DNA from: Saturnia japonica
Taxonomy: Eukaryota; Arthropoda; Insecta; Lepidoptera; Saturniidae
Length of the DNA stretch: 64,000 nucleotides
Reading direction: 5' to 3'
Assembly (NCBI GenBank): GCA_033032175.1
Contig: CM065324.1
Span: 2,790,001-2,854,000 of the forward strand
Shown here: positions 21,916 through 32,351 of the stretch, piece after piece
Layout: each line of letters opens with the position of its first letter
Position numbering within the stretch: the stretch's first letter is position 1
Position numbers and translations under genes: made by a program
The notes under the pieces: model-generated
Told to the model about the DNA's origin: nothing
The model's database searches: none
Seen by the model: only the letters and a program-made list of their open reading frames with translations

Positions 21916-21994
21916 AGAAAAATTTCATATTCATATACCATGTAATCATAATCTAACTAGTTGTTCGATCAAGTCACCGCGCCATCCGCGCCTC

Positions 21995-22235
21995 CAATGT
22001 TTTTTTTCGATCTGATCTTACTGTTAGCCTGAAGGGCCCTATCCAAAAACAGAGCCGCTGATAGCTTTTACAGCTTCAACAGGCTTGGGGGCGAGCTCTT
22101 AAGCCACTCAGCTGCAAAAGCGTGGGCAACAAGCATGCAAGGGTGCCAAAGTGGCCAGACCTCGGCTTGGGCTGTTGCCGCGATTGCAAAGAAGTCACAA
22201 TCTGACTAATTCCCTATCCGTAAAATTCGAGCTAA
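21995..22235 (-). repeat. Non-LTR retrotransposon 3' tail, family L3
   Basis: The T run near 22001-22007 and ACTGTTAGCCTGAAGGGCCC are followed by AACAGAGCCGCTG, ACAGCTTCAACAGGCTTGGG, GTGGCCAGACCTCGGCTTGG and a final GAATTAGTCAG-type end on the minus strand. It is co-linear with 63.65-63.92 kb. Confidence 0.65.
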
Positions 22236-23342
22236 ACTAACATATAAAATTGGTTCTTTACAGAATTTATGTACCTATGTGGTGTGCACGTATGTCCACA
22301 ATATGTCCATACATATTGTGTGCAATGATGTGTGTGGGTAGCTAAGTGATTGCAAGTGTTGTGTCACCTGTAGCGCGCGGGCGACTGCCAGACTCAAGGG
22401 TTCCACACCGAGAAACGAACCTAGGCTTGAGGTGCCTCCAATGCACCCGTATATAGCCTATCGTTGTTCTCACTTCCCGTACTTACCAGATTGCTTGAGG
22501 GCTCATGATTACTGCTGCACTGCGTAGTACCATAGCGTGAATAGTATATTGATTATATCCTTCCTCAATAAATAGGATAAAAAGTACACAATTTTTAATC
22601 TGACTGTTTCTGGAAGGTGTTAATACGTTAAAAAAAAACAATATTTTGAGTTCTATGATATACACTAACTGTACCCCACGTCTTCACTCATATAGTCGTG
22701 GGTAAAACACTTGATTGACCTATTAAACAATTTTCGGCCGTTTTTGACGTTCATGATCGCTTTCTCAGGGCCTAAATTGAATACATCATATTTAGTAGTT
22801 TTATGTAAGTGCTTATTTATCTTATATTGGTTATCTAAAGAAAATGTGAGATACAGTATGGAAATATTTTAAGGTATACCTATTACACGGTGGCTTGAAG
22901 CCGAGGCTTTGCACCCTTGAGGTAACGCGTGTAGATATTAAATTAGATACACTTTACTTGTTAATTGAACGTGCCTCACAAGGCCGTACAATCGCGTCGA
23001 CCCCGCCATCAGGTCGACGATCCGGATCACCGTTATTGTTACTTTCGCATCGGACTGTTTGCCGACTGCCAAAGGCTATACAGGCTACTGTACTTTTCAA
23101 ATGACCTTTTAAATCATCTCCGCTTTCTAAGGTCCGGTTTGATTTAGCCGATAAATTATTCACAAGGTTAGTGCGAAGTTGGTAGGGTTGTATCTGAAGC
23201 CGATTATGCAAGTGACGTAATGAGTTAGTGGTTAAAAATATAGTATTAAAATGAATAAGTAATAAATACTTTATAACGTCCGCGTAAAGAGGCAGTTAGG
23301 CTAAATATCCGGACTCACGTATCGAAGATTCGATTTCACTAC
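22236..23342. other. Unassigned; contains a GC-richer ORF block at 22954-23211
   Basis: Mostly AT-rich. Overlapping ORFs lie at 22895-23104 and 22965-23147 (plus) and 22954-23211 (minus, 85 codons). The block has CGTCGACCCCGCCATCAGG and stands out by composition. I recognise no domain, the three frames overlap, and no splice or start context favours one. It may be a repeat piece or an old exon. Confidence 0.3.
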
Positions 23343-23535
23343 ACAATATATTTGTGTTATGGACTTTTCTTGTAACTTCATATTTATGAACCAATTTGGA
23401 TGATTCTCTTTTTGTTGAATAGGGGATATTTCAAGGGTGATCCCATTTTTCATTGGTTTCATTGGCTTCAACATCGAAAAGTTGGATTTCTTTTTTCTTA
23501 AAAATTGTCTTGTCTCTTTCAGTTTTAGATCGTTA
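23343..23535 (-). repeat. Dispersed repeat family F, partial minus-strand copy
   Basis: GTAACTTCATATTTATGAACC, TTGGATGATTCTCTTTTTG, AAGGGTGATCCCATTTTTC and CATTGGTTTCATTGGC correspond to the central blocks of family F at 12.0 and 60.5 kb. The ACCGACTTC head is absent. Confidence 0.4.
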
Positions 23536-23985
23536 GCGCGAACACGACTCACACTTCGGCGATGTTTTTTTTATTGTTTGGTTCACTATAATCTGACCAA
23601 GTTTGGAAGCTAGTAGGTTTGTGTTACGATAAAGCAGAGCAAAAAAACCTTGAAAAAAAAACAAGTATTACCTACTTACCTTTTGGTGAAGTATTATACA
23701 ATATTTGAATTAAGAAACAAAAGTGGTGTTTTTACGTAATTTGAATTTATTTTTTACGCCACACACGCTACCTGCGCCTATGCGTTTTATTAAACCTACG
23801 CAAGCGATCGATGCAAAATCGAAAATAAATTTAATCTTTAATTAATCTAATGCTGTGGGTCAGACCAGTTGTTGGACCCAATGTTGGCCTGTTTTGGCGT
23901 AGCGACGCGACGCTTTGTCTAACGTTAGCGATGTGGAGCCGAATTCGTTTTTTTTATAGACAGATTGGATCATTTCAAAGTTTCA
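23536..23985. other. No gene seen
   Basis: AT-rich with no recognised repeat. The ORF at 23850-24125 runs into family K and has no domain. Confidence 0.45.
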
Positions 23986-23989
23986 TGTT

Positions 23990-24130
23990 AAACATGGATA
24001 GATTAAAAGTGGTTGGTAGGTATCACGACTACCATACATATAGTAATAAAACAAACATTTTCACAGTGTGTTTCTTTTGGTTTGTAGTGTTTCAGGTTCA
24101 TCCGGTGTATTTATTTATCAAGTAGGTACA
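23990..24130 (-). repeat. Dispersed repeat family K, partial minus-strand copy
   Basis: GGTTGGTAGGTATCACGACTACC, then TTTCTTTTGGTTTGTAGTGTTTC, match the K copies at 8.37 and 21.14 kb. Ordinary decay is visible. Confidence 0.4.
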
Positions 24131-24279
24131 GGTACAGACAGTCAGTCAACCAATCACCTCTTAGGCTATTGCATATCCAAAGACAATCAATCGCACTTAA
24201 AGAGTAACCCCAGTTGTCCGTCGGAGCTGACACATACACAAACTTGTATTTTTTTTAATACTCATTATAACAACTGCCT

Positions 24280-24645
24280 GGCGTCACGTGACGGTCAACT
24301 TTTTTTTTAATGCCACCATAAGCTAAGTCAGTGCGTCAGTCTGCCCATGTCTGTAGGTGAGCACTGAGGAAGTATTCTCTAAAATTCAACCCCTAAGATG
24401 GTAAACAGGGGATGAAAGTATATTATGAAAAATTTGCATTAAAAAGCGTGGCCGGGTTTAACTACTATGATTATAAATTTGGAAGTTTGTTACTCAATTA
24501 CGCAAAACGGCTGAACGGATTTGGATGAAATTTGGCACACATATAATTTATAACATTGATTAACGCATATGACACTTTGTAACCCGGTAAAACCCCAATT
24601 CTGAAGTCCACGCAGACAAATTCGTGAGCAGAAGTTAGTTGATAG
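24280..24645 (+). mobile_element. Helitron-like fragments, two adjoining
   Basis: The first part has CTGTAGGTGAGCACTGAGGA and a CAGGGGATGAAAGT block, as at 56.73 kb. The second part starts near 24465 (ATTATAAATTTGGAAGTTTG) and has CGGCTGAACGGATTTGGATG, as at 20.83 kb. No clear CTAG end was found. Confidence 0.4.
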
Positions 24646-25200
24646 AAATCCAATGGCAGAACTCTTTTTTATACATTGTTCTTGCAAATTCACTTCCAAA
24701 AATCCATCAATCTTTATTATATATCCAACGTTACAAGGTTATGAAGTGTCCATAAATAAAAGCTATGTTCCCAAGCGCTCGACTCTATCCGTCATTTCCT
24801 CCCACGCTACGGGCAGACTCATTCGTGTTGCCAATTTAAGAAAACCTTTCTCTTTTTATTAATTCTATTAAAAATACATTTTTGCAAACGAGTTATTATT
24901 AGTCACAATCGTATTAAGAGATGTTTCGCCTTTTTGTATAATTTAAACCTCTCTTTGTTCGTTTGAAAAATATTATAAACCTATGCTTCATAAAGCATTT
25001 CATTTTTTAGTTTGTTTGAATAGGTACGCTAATATCTAGAACTACCAGTCAGATAAGAAAATATCACTTTGCATTTTGTAGCATATTTATTGAAAAAAGT
25101 TATACACTTCTAACATCACGCTACGGTCCTTAGGAGCGGAGTATTGACATACAAATTGTAGGTCAGAAAGCACGCTAAGCTACAATAAAGTAAGACTGTT
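24646..25200. other. No gene seen
   Basis: AT-rich. A 69-codon plus-strand ORF at 24653-24862 shows no domain. Confidence 0.45.
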
Positions 25201-25256
25201 GTGGCTGACCACGTGGCACGTAATTAAACGCGACTGAATCCGTGCGGCACAGCTAG
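25201..25256 (+). mobile_element. Helitron-like 3' terminus
   Basis: AACGCGACTGAATCCGTGCG, then GCACAG and CTAG at 25253-25256, with T as the next base. The stem is imperfect. The 5' part is not recognised. Confidence 0.45.
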
Positions 25257-25600
25257 TCGAAAATATACATTTTGAATCTATGACGATGATTAACTTTCGT
25301 TGAAGAAATACCTGCGGCCATAAGATAGGTATGATGTTAGGGTATTTTTTATTCCTTAGATGGCGTGCCAGAAGCTACCACACACTAGTTGGAAATTTGT
25401 CCCCAGAGCTAGAGGATGCTAACCTAATAACATCGTCACTTAATATCAGATAAGAATGTCGAACTGAATACAAAATATTTGAAAAATTTTACAATGCAAT
25501 AAGTAATGTACACTAAATCTCCGTGTGGTAATCACTGTGAAGATATTACTGAGATGCTGAGAAGGGATGTAAAATAACAAGAAAATTTCCCAATATTATA
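25257..25600. other. No gene seen
   Basis: AT-rich, no ORF of note and no repeat recognised. Confidence 0.45.
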
Positions 25601-25603
25601 AAA

Positions 25604-26050
25604 CTAGCTGTACCCGAGGCTACGCTCGCGTGGACTACGATATGCCGTAGGTCAAGCATACGCGCTAATGCTGCTGCCCTCGCTCCAGTCCACGGCCGGC
25701 GCGGCGGTTGTCTACAGATTATTTGATGTTTTTTTAGCGTGTATGTATGTATGTCTATTTCTTTGGCACGCTCTGTAACCCAAACGGCTTGCTGGATTTT
25801 AGCATATAAGGTGTCTTTAGATTTGTCTTAATTGTGTGGGTGACATAGGCTATATTTTATTATATTAAGTGAGCAATTCTTGTATATATCAATGTAATTG
25901 ATTTATCAGAAACGGATCTAACGATTTCGATGAAACTATGCATTTAGATACTGTTTTACATTCCAAGTTTACCTAGATAGGTTTTTTTCTTTTTTTGTTT
26001 ATAAGACACCGAGCACAGCTCGGTCGCCCAGATATTAATATTTCAGGTAC
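25604..26050. mobile_element. Helitron-like terminus (minus) joined to dispersed repeat family G (plus)
   Basis: CTAG at 25604-25607, followed by CTGTACCCGAGG and GCTCGCGTGGAC, is a minus-strand Helitron-type end. From about 25736 family G runs on the plus strand: CTTTGGCACGCTCTGTAACC, GTTTTACATTCCAAGTTTACC and a terminal hairpin ACCGAGC ACA GCTCGGT at 26008-26024 followed by CGCCCAGATATTAATA. Family G recurs at 30.76 kb (plus) and at 61.6-61.9 kb (minus, two partial copies). The palindrome near its end is its most constant part. Confidence 0.5.
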
Positions 26051-26815
26051 GACATGTGGGAATAAAATCAAAAATAGAAAATAATAATTTCTCAAGTGTT
26101 TTCCTCGCAATCGAGATTTTTATTTCTTTTTTAATAATTTCCATTTGTGGGTATTTTTAAGATCGACAAGTACGAAATACTTTAATTTCATATATTTCTT
26201 AACATTACTTCAGTATAAACCATTTAAGCGTCCCAAAAGGGTATTTTTCCAAATTTATTCACCGTTATCGTCATTGTGTATTTTGTATGTTAATTTATGT
26301 AATAAAATATATCCTATATCCCGGCCAAACAACATAGCTATCGGATAAGTGGTTCTCGCGTAAAAATACCATAAACGAACAGACAGACAGAGAGACGTTG
26401 AGTTTTGTAATATGTATAGGTAATAACAATTTTTTTAGCTCTTAAAGATTTTATATAATTATTTATTACTTACTACTAAATTTCCCTTACTATATACACT
26501 TTAAACTAAATAAAAGTAAACGTTAAAACATTTTAATAATAAAATTGGTGATTATAAACTAGGCAGGGAGACCGTAGGTAAGTTTCCGGCGGAACATTAA
26601 GGGTGGGTGTGGGCGGATGCTGTAGTACGGCAAGGTCGCACCACCCGACCTTGACCTCGAGCTTTGGTGCAAATCCCACTGGCTTTTACGTGATTTACGG
26701 AATAATAATATGCGGACTCTACTATTCTGCGTCAGTAAATCATTTTTACTAAAAAATGTAACCGACAACAAATTGTTTAAAAGCTAAAATAAATAAATTA
26801 TTGTATAGACACTAA
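26051..26815. other. No clear gene; GC-richer patch at 26575-26690
   Basis: AT-rich apart from a patch with GGTGGGTGTGGGCGG and CCACCCGACCTTGACC, covered by a 70-codon minus-strand ORF (26559-26771) without a recognisable domain. Confidence 0.35.
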
Positions 26816-27115
26816 CTAGCTGTGCCCGCAGATGCGCTCGCGTGGATTACAGAAAGCCGTCGACCGGGTACACGCGCAAATCGTGCTACTCCCGCTCCCA
26901 GTTAATATACAGAAAAAATATTTATTGTGGGTGATCCTTATATTAGAAGATAGACATATGCTCTCGCTGTGATAATCGATAATAAGTGATAATCGATATA
27001 AAATATTTAGAATATTCCCTGATTTCTTACTGCTACACGGGTGCTTCGCGGGAGGCGGGCGGCGCTGTGGAAAGTCGGCCGAATAATTTTAAAACGCGTG
27101 AAACCATTGGGCACG
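26816..27115 (-). mobile_element. Helitron-like 3' end (family C) with an unrelated distal part
   Basis: CTAG at 26816-26819 followed by CTGTGCCCGCAG and GCTCGCGTGGATTACAG, then TTATTGTGGGTGATCC and AGACATATGCTCTCGCTG, match the 3' half of family C at 53.5 and 40.7 kb. After 26970 the match ends, and a second terminus-like ACGCGTGAAACCATTGGGC appears near 27093. Confidence 0.45.
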
Positions 27116-27186
27116 GTAAGTCGTGTGTAACATAAAAAAGATGACACATTAAACAAAAAAGCTCATTAATAGACAAAAAGGAAATA

Positions 27187-27729
27187 TCTATATTAATAAA
27201 TCCGTAGTTCAGTCTCTACATGTTATTTTTTTTATATTTCCCGATAGACATACTATAATAAATAAAGAAAACTGAACGATTCCTAATTATTATTTTTTTT
27301 CCTGTCTGTCTGTTTGTATGTCCGGCTTTAATTCATAAACGGCTTGACAGATTCTCATGAAATTTTGTACACGGGATATTTCTGTCATTGGTCAATTGGA
27401 AGGAAAGAGACTTCAATATTAGTTTCAGAAATAAAATTTAAAAAAAATCCGTTAATTCCATAGTTTATAGAATATAGGGAATTTCAAAACTATTTTTAAA
27501 ATTGGGGGAAAAAAACAAGACTTACAAATAAAGTTCTGACAAAACCGCTTTTGACAAAATTTCGTAGACGAGGTGCATACCTACGTGGTTTAATCATTGA
27601 TTGACTATAATATAAGAATTCTCAAAAAGCTGTATTAATTGTAACTAATATGAGTAAAAATAAAATTACGGATTGTAAATAACTACTGCGTAGTAACAAA
27701 CGCGTGCGGAGCCGCGGGCACACCCCTAG
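27187..27729 (+). mobile_element. Helitron-like non-autonomous element, family E, both ends present
   Basis: Starts TCTATATTAATAAATCCG with A just outside. It ends CGCGTGCGGAGCCGCGGGCAC, then ACCC and CTAG (27726-27729), with T outside. The insertion point is therefore A|T, as Helitrons require. Internal AACGGCTTGACAGATTCTC and GAAATTTTGTACACGG recur near 35.52 kb in a broken copy. The 543-bp length and absence of RepHel mean it depends on another element. Confidence 0.7.
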
Positions 27730-28244
27730 TTTAGTATAAATCAACAACAAGTTACAACAACAGTAACAAGGTTTAATATGTACAAAAATCATTGTATTAC
27801 TATTTAAAAGCGATATATTGATCTTGATGCATAAGGGTGTAAAGTTACAACTAGTTTTTTCGTACTTGCGTCGAAGGTCAAAACGAATGTGTAATTGCCG
27901 GTTGCTGAAGTAGGCGATAAGCTAGCTCTTTTTCTATCCTAGTAACTTCCCCGTTGTAGTTTCGCCTTAAAGTAGTATTTTTATGTATATTAATATTTTT
28001 AGTTTACAGTTGTCCGTAATCAAACATGAAAAAGTGGACATGGACCCAAGCATATAGATTATGATATATCTGTGGTGTCATATCAAAGAAAGTAATAAAC
28101 TGTATTGTAAACGATTTGAAGAACAAACATTCCTACAGCTATAATTAAAAGAACAGCTATGGAACTTAGCACCCGTTAGATATCAGCTCTATTATCGGTG
28201 TCAAAGACTACCCCCTAACTTCGTATCTACCAAACTTGGCCCCT
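27730..28244. other. No gene seen
   Basis: AT-rich with no recognised repeat. The left part may include unrecognisable flanks of the copia remnant that follows. Confidence 0.4.
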
Positions 28245-28492
28245 TTTTACATGTAAGTTTTTGTTGAGTATACTTTACCGGGAATGAATATCACGGGACC
28301 ACATATACCACCGTGTATAATTTGTAATATTATATTAGTCGTTCTGGAACAATTGCACTTAGGAAAAGGCAGACGTGCCATTTTCCCATTAATACAAATC
28401 TCACATTCTTTCACTGTTCTTGTTGAACTTTGAAGGTTTGAACCTTTAGAAGGTCGTCAGCATGCATTTACATGAGCAAGCTTTTTGTGACA
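28245..28492 (-). pseudogene. Ty1/copia pol fragment (GAG-pre-integrase and start of integrase)
   Basis: The minus-strand frame from 28492 reads CHKKLAHVN, matching the LWHRRLGHVN core of the GAG-pre-integrase domain, then a stop. It continues in the same frame through VKECEICINGKMARLPFP, the C-x2-C-x-GK-x-R-x-PFP zinc-binding end of that domain. Next comes IIHGGICGPV, the copia integrase start usually H(S/T)D(I/V)CGP. Here the Asp of that motif is G. About 67 codons are co-linear before the match fades at about 28245. No LTR was found nearby. It is a dead, truncated copy. Confidence 0.75.
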
Positions 28493-29305
28493 TTTTCTAA
28501 TATAATGTGGATGCACATAGTTCGACACGCCTAAGCGTATCAGTGCGGTAGATGTTGCACTTCGCTCATTCAAAACAACAATGACATAATTACAAAAAAG
28601 CCGAAATTGATATTTTTGTGTCTTAAGCTTCCGTTACAAAAACTATATAAAGAAAAAATATCACAATTGTTCTTACAATAGTTTATGATAGAGGGAGTGA
28701 ATGTCGTTAGATAAATTCGATAAATATTCATCAATTCAAAACTTTTAAATGTAATTACGTCGTTGTTCTATTGGATGAGCGACTTGTTGTATGGGGGTCG
28801 TGTTCCAGTTGGACACAATTGTCGTGTCCAACCACCCAATAAACATAACCAATCATATTTTCGTCTAAACAACTTGTGTACATTATTGTGAAGGATTATC
28901 GTGAAAACCATCAACTTTTTTGAATGTCAATAAACCTTCCGACAGCTACACACGACCAGTAAGGTCATCAAACGTTTAACATCAACATGTTACTCACACA
29001 TCAAATATATGCAAAGCAATATTGCAAGCATTATTACAGCTAATACAATGGTAATTAACTCTTTTGTTTTTGTTTGACGAATGTAAAACATAGAATTTAC
29101 GTAAATTAAACATGATCGCAAATTCCCTAAGCATTAATCGTATCTAAAAAAATGCAAATTATAGTCCAATACCGAACTCCTGCATATTGAAAGATGCTAA
29201 AGTTTTTATTAATTCTACCAATAAATTTGTAAGTGTAAACTTTACGCGCGTTTGAAGTAACCTTGTAAACAGATATTATGATTATACTACAAGAAAATTA
29301 AAAAA
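28493..29305. other. No gene seen
   Basis: AT-rich. It may hold worn copia flank, but nothing readable was found on either strand. Confidence 0.4.
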
Positions 29306-29309
29306 AAGA

Positions 29310-29528
29310 AAACCAGCTTCAATGATTTTGAAGAGTTCCTTTGTGTATCTTCGAAGTTGAAGGTCCAATACCAATGAAATTAAAATGAGTCCACCCTTGA
29401 GGTATCCCTTATTCAACAAAAAAAAATATCCAAGTCGGTCTATATACAAAGAATTTATGTCTGAACATTCTTAAAATATATATTCGAATTGAGTAAGTAA
29501 CCTCAGCCTTTTTTTGAAGTCGATTAAA
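29310..29528 (-). repeat. Dispersed repeat family F, minus-strand copy
   Basis: TCAATGATTTTGAAGAGTTCC, then CCAATACCAATGAAATTAAAATG, CACCCTTGAGGTATCCC and TTTTTTGAAGTCGATT form the complement of the 60.49-kb copy, with the head at the right-hand end. Confidence 0.5.
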
Positions 29529-29671
29529 ACATAATTTATTTTAGAATTTATTAGTATTAAAAAAAAAATTACAGTCATATTTACACCAAGCATTACAAAT
29601 ATATTTTATTTCTTTTTAAATACATATTTATTTTAAACTAAATTAACTTCCAATGTTTTTGTTATTATTAA

Positions 29672-30045
29672 CTAGCTGTGCCAGCGGCTCTGATCGCGTG
29701 GACTTACAGAGTGCCGTCGGTATTTTGGTGACCTCGCTTCCACCTATGACGGTGGTCTGGCGCGCCGATTATCTTAAAAATAAAAATGTTTTTTTTTTTT
29801 CGCGTATCCCTATTTTTTTCCTAAAATAAAAGTAGTTTAAGTTACTCCATAATATGTGCCAGTGAAAGTCCCGACAAAATCGTCCTACCGTTTCGGAGAT
29901 TAGCGCGGAACAAACAGACAGACAAACAAATTTTTTTTTTTTTTTGTTATAGCTAACGTATATATACTTACTTTCACATGCATTTAGTAAAAAGGTGTTA
30001 TTTTAACATTACAAACAGACCTTCAATTTTCTTTATGTGTATAGA
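29672..30045 (-). mobile_element. Helitron-like non-autonomous element, family C, both ends present
   Basis: On the minus strand it starts TCTATACACATAAAG, with A just outside (T at 30046 on the plus strand), and ends in CTAG (29672-29675) with T outside (A at 29671). The 3' terminal block CGCG...CCGCTGGCACAG can form a weak hairpin. The interior has CCGAAACGGTAGGACG and CTTTTATTTTAGG, as in other C copies. Length is 374 bp with no coding sequence. Confidence 0.7.
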
Positions 30046-30430
30046 TAAATACCACTAAATTCTAGAACTTTTATAAATCTAATCAGACTACAAGTACCTA
30101 AGAGTATATAAGTGACCTTAAATTTCATTCACCAAAATTTAGTTATAAAGATATTTTTTACAGGGGAGGAACCTCATGTGGTGTGATTGGATTTCCCATT
30201 TGGAATGAGTAGGCTGAATTCGCTGCGCTTTTTACTTTAAAACTGATTACGTGGTTGGGTTAAAGCTCTTACGTCACTACCTACAATATTCATGAGAAAT
30301 GGATATTAGTGTATTCGGTGGGAATCGTTTTCTTAGGGTAACTTGCAACTGGCAGCTGACTACGTATCCATTAATTTCTAATAGCACGCATACTACGTAA
30401 CGTCTTCTTTTTATTTAATGGTAAAGTGTG
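30046..30430. other. No gene seen
   Basis: AT-rich sequence without a recognised repeat or ORF. Confidence 0.45.
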
Positions 30431-30730
30431 TTTGACCACAATTCTGCCAATGTCACGTGAATATAATATTTTTCTTGTAATCTTCAAACATAGCTCCAAC
30501 AAGATGGCGGTTACCTTCTTAAAACTGTTCAGGGAGTTTTTGTGGGAGCATAAAAAGCATGTTTCAGTTTATTGTTTTTAAACCACTCCAATTAACCTTG
30601 TGCTGTGCACACAAACTACTTCAAGTAAAATGCCGCTAAAATAACTTATAGGGCCAAATAACATAAGTCTATGAATAAAAATAAAAACTACAACATGACA
30701 AATCAAGATCCCGCCAAAAACCCGACTGCG
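30431..30730 (+). repeat. Dispersed repeat family H, copy 1
   Basis: TTTGACCACAATTCTGCC, AACAAGATGGCGGTTACC, AGGGAGTTTTTGTGGGAGC, a TGTGCTGTGCACAC block, and ACTACAACATGACAAATC, then TCCCGCCAAAAACCC. The same series occurs at 44.75-45.03 kb in the same orientation. Non-coding; class unknown. Confidence 0.55.
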
Positions 30731-30754
30731 AAAAAAAGGTTTATATTTTTCGAG

Positions 30755-31070
30755 ATGTTTACTTCTTTGGCGCGCTCTGTAGCCTAAACGTCTTGATGGA
30801 TTTTTAGCATACGAGGTGTTGTTAAATTCGTCTTAATTTTGGGAGTGACTTAAACTATATCTAATACTATTAATTAAGTAATTCTCGTATATATAGCTGT
30901 AAGCGGCTCCAACGCCTTGATAAAATTTTATATTTACATAATGTTTTACATTCCAAGATTACCTACATAAGTGGTTTTCTTTTCTTTTTAAAATACCGAG
31001 AGAAGTACGGTCGCCTGGATATATTTAATATTTAAGTACGACGTTTGGGAATCACATAAACAGCAAAAAA
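30755..31070 (+). repeat. Dispersed repeat family G, copy 2
   Basis: CTTTGGCGCGCTCTGTAGCC, GTTTTACATTCCAAGATTACC, the decayed terminal palindrome ACCGAGAGAAGTACGGT and CGCCTGGATATATTTAATA line up with 25.74-26.05 kb. Confidence 0.5.
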
Positions 31071-31800
31071 AGAAAAATATATTTTTTAATCAAATGTTTT
31101 TGTTGCAATCGGGATTTTTGATTCCTTTATACTTTTTACATTTTTTCTATGTACGCTTTGAACAATACCTACTTCAGCAGAGAAATTTTGCAACATTGTA
31201 GATGCTAACTTTCACGACATCAAGCCATATTGTGTCGTCCTCGTCCCTGAATAGAATCTATTGTTCTATTGTTATTAATAATTGATTTAACCCACATATT
31301 TAATGTAAATACAAATCATGATTCACTTTATAAAATGATTTTCAACTTAATAGACTTTAGTAAGAGGTAGTAAAATTTTGAATATAGGTAGGTACCATTA
31401 TTATTGTAATCGGAAAAGGATAATATTGAATTGCAAACTTTTGATCTTATAGCTTACAACAAAGCAAATTAAGACCTTAATTGCAGGCCGCCATTTTGTT
31501 TCTAATTCTGTACGCGACTACATCGCACAGTGGTATGGTACAAAGAACTAAATAGGTATGCATTTTTAATGAAAAATATAAATAATTAAGTATACAATTT
31601 TTTGCTTTATTTGGAACGTATGTACGTAAGTATTATGTTTTAAACGTACCTAATATGTAAATACATGATGATATGAATTTTTTGAATGCCTAGAAATTAT
31701 ACGAGGAGAAAATATAATTCAATTTTTTTTATTTACACCATTTTCCGAAAAATGGAACTTTATATTCATGAATTAGAAGAGTTCCAATTAATTGAATATA
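31071..31800. other. No gene seen
   Basis: AT-rich. No repeat recognised. Confidence 0.45.
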
Positions 31801-32161
31801 TCTATATATTAATACGTGAAGCATAAGCTTTCAGTACCTTTTTAAGTGTATTACGTGCAAGGAAGACTTTGAGATTTAGCATGGTTAAAATTTATATGGA
31901 GAAGGAGTGCAGAAAGCTAAAGTTTATCTATAATATCTGTTACTAATTAATATTAAATTAAATAAATTAATACTGCGAATCATAACACGACCAGTGCCAT
32001 TGAACTTAGACCCCCCAAAATATTGACATTGTCAATCAACGAAAAGTGACAGCAAGTGATGTAGATAATACTCGTAGTTTATTTTTACTGTAAATGTCAA
32101 ACAGAAAATAGTCTATGATCAGAAAGTCACAGTTAAAATTTCGAGCTTAGGCGATCGCTAG
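31801..32161 (+). mobile_element. Short TC...CTAG element, family A copy 1 (Helitron-like)
   Basis: Begins TCTATATATTAATACGTGAAG with A just outside, and ends in the 8-bp palindrome GCGATCGC overlapping CTAG (32158-32161), with T outside. The whole 361 bp is co-linear with 53796-54161 and, inverted, with 61101-61440, including AGTGCCATTGAACTTAGACC and TGACAGCAAGTGATGTAGAT. The TC/CTAG ends and A|T insertion fit Helitrons, but the palindrome touches CTAG rather than lying ~10 bases before it, so another class is possible. Confidence 0.65.
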
Positions 32162-32253
32162 TTAATATATAAATATACAACAACGTTGGCGCAAATAATT
32201 TTTTTATAAATAAGTTTTTATGTAAATTAGACATTAAAATATATATATATATA

Positions 32254-32351
32254 TACATAAATGTAATAATAAGTAGTAATATATATATATATATTTGGAT
32301 GATGAGTATAAAATGTAGTTTGAAGGTACTACTTATTATTACATTTATGTA
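32254..32351. repeat. Perfect 25-bp inverted repeat with 48-nt spacer
   Basis: The arm 32254-32278 (TACATAAATGTAATAATAAG...) is exactly complementary to 32327-32351. Between them lies an (AT)n tract and TTTGGATGATGAG. As DNA it can form a cruciform; if transcribed, a hairpin. (AT)n tracts occur on both sides of the left arm. It may be a small MITE. Confidence 0.8.
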
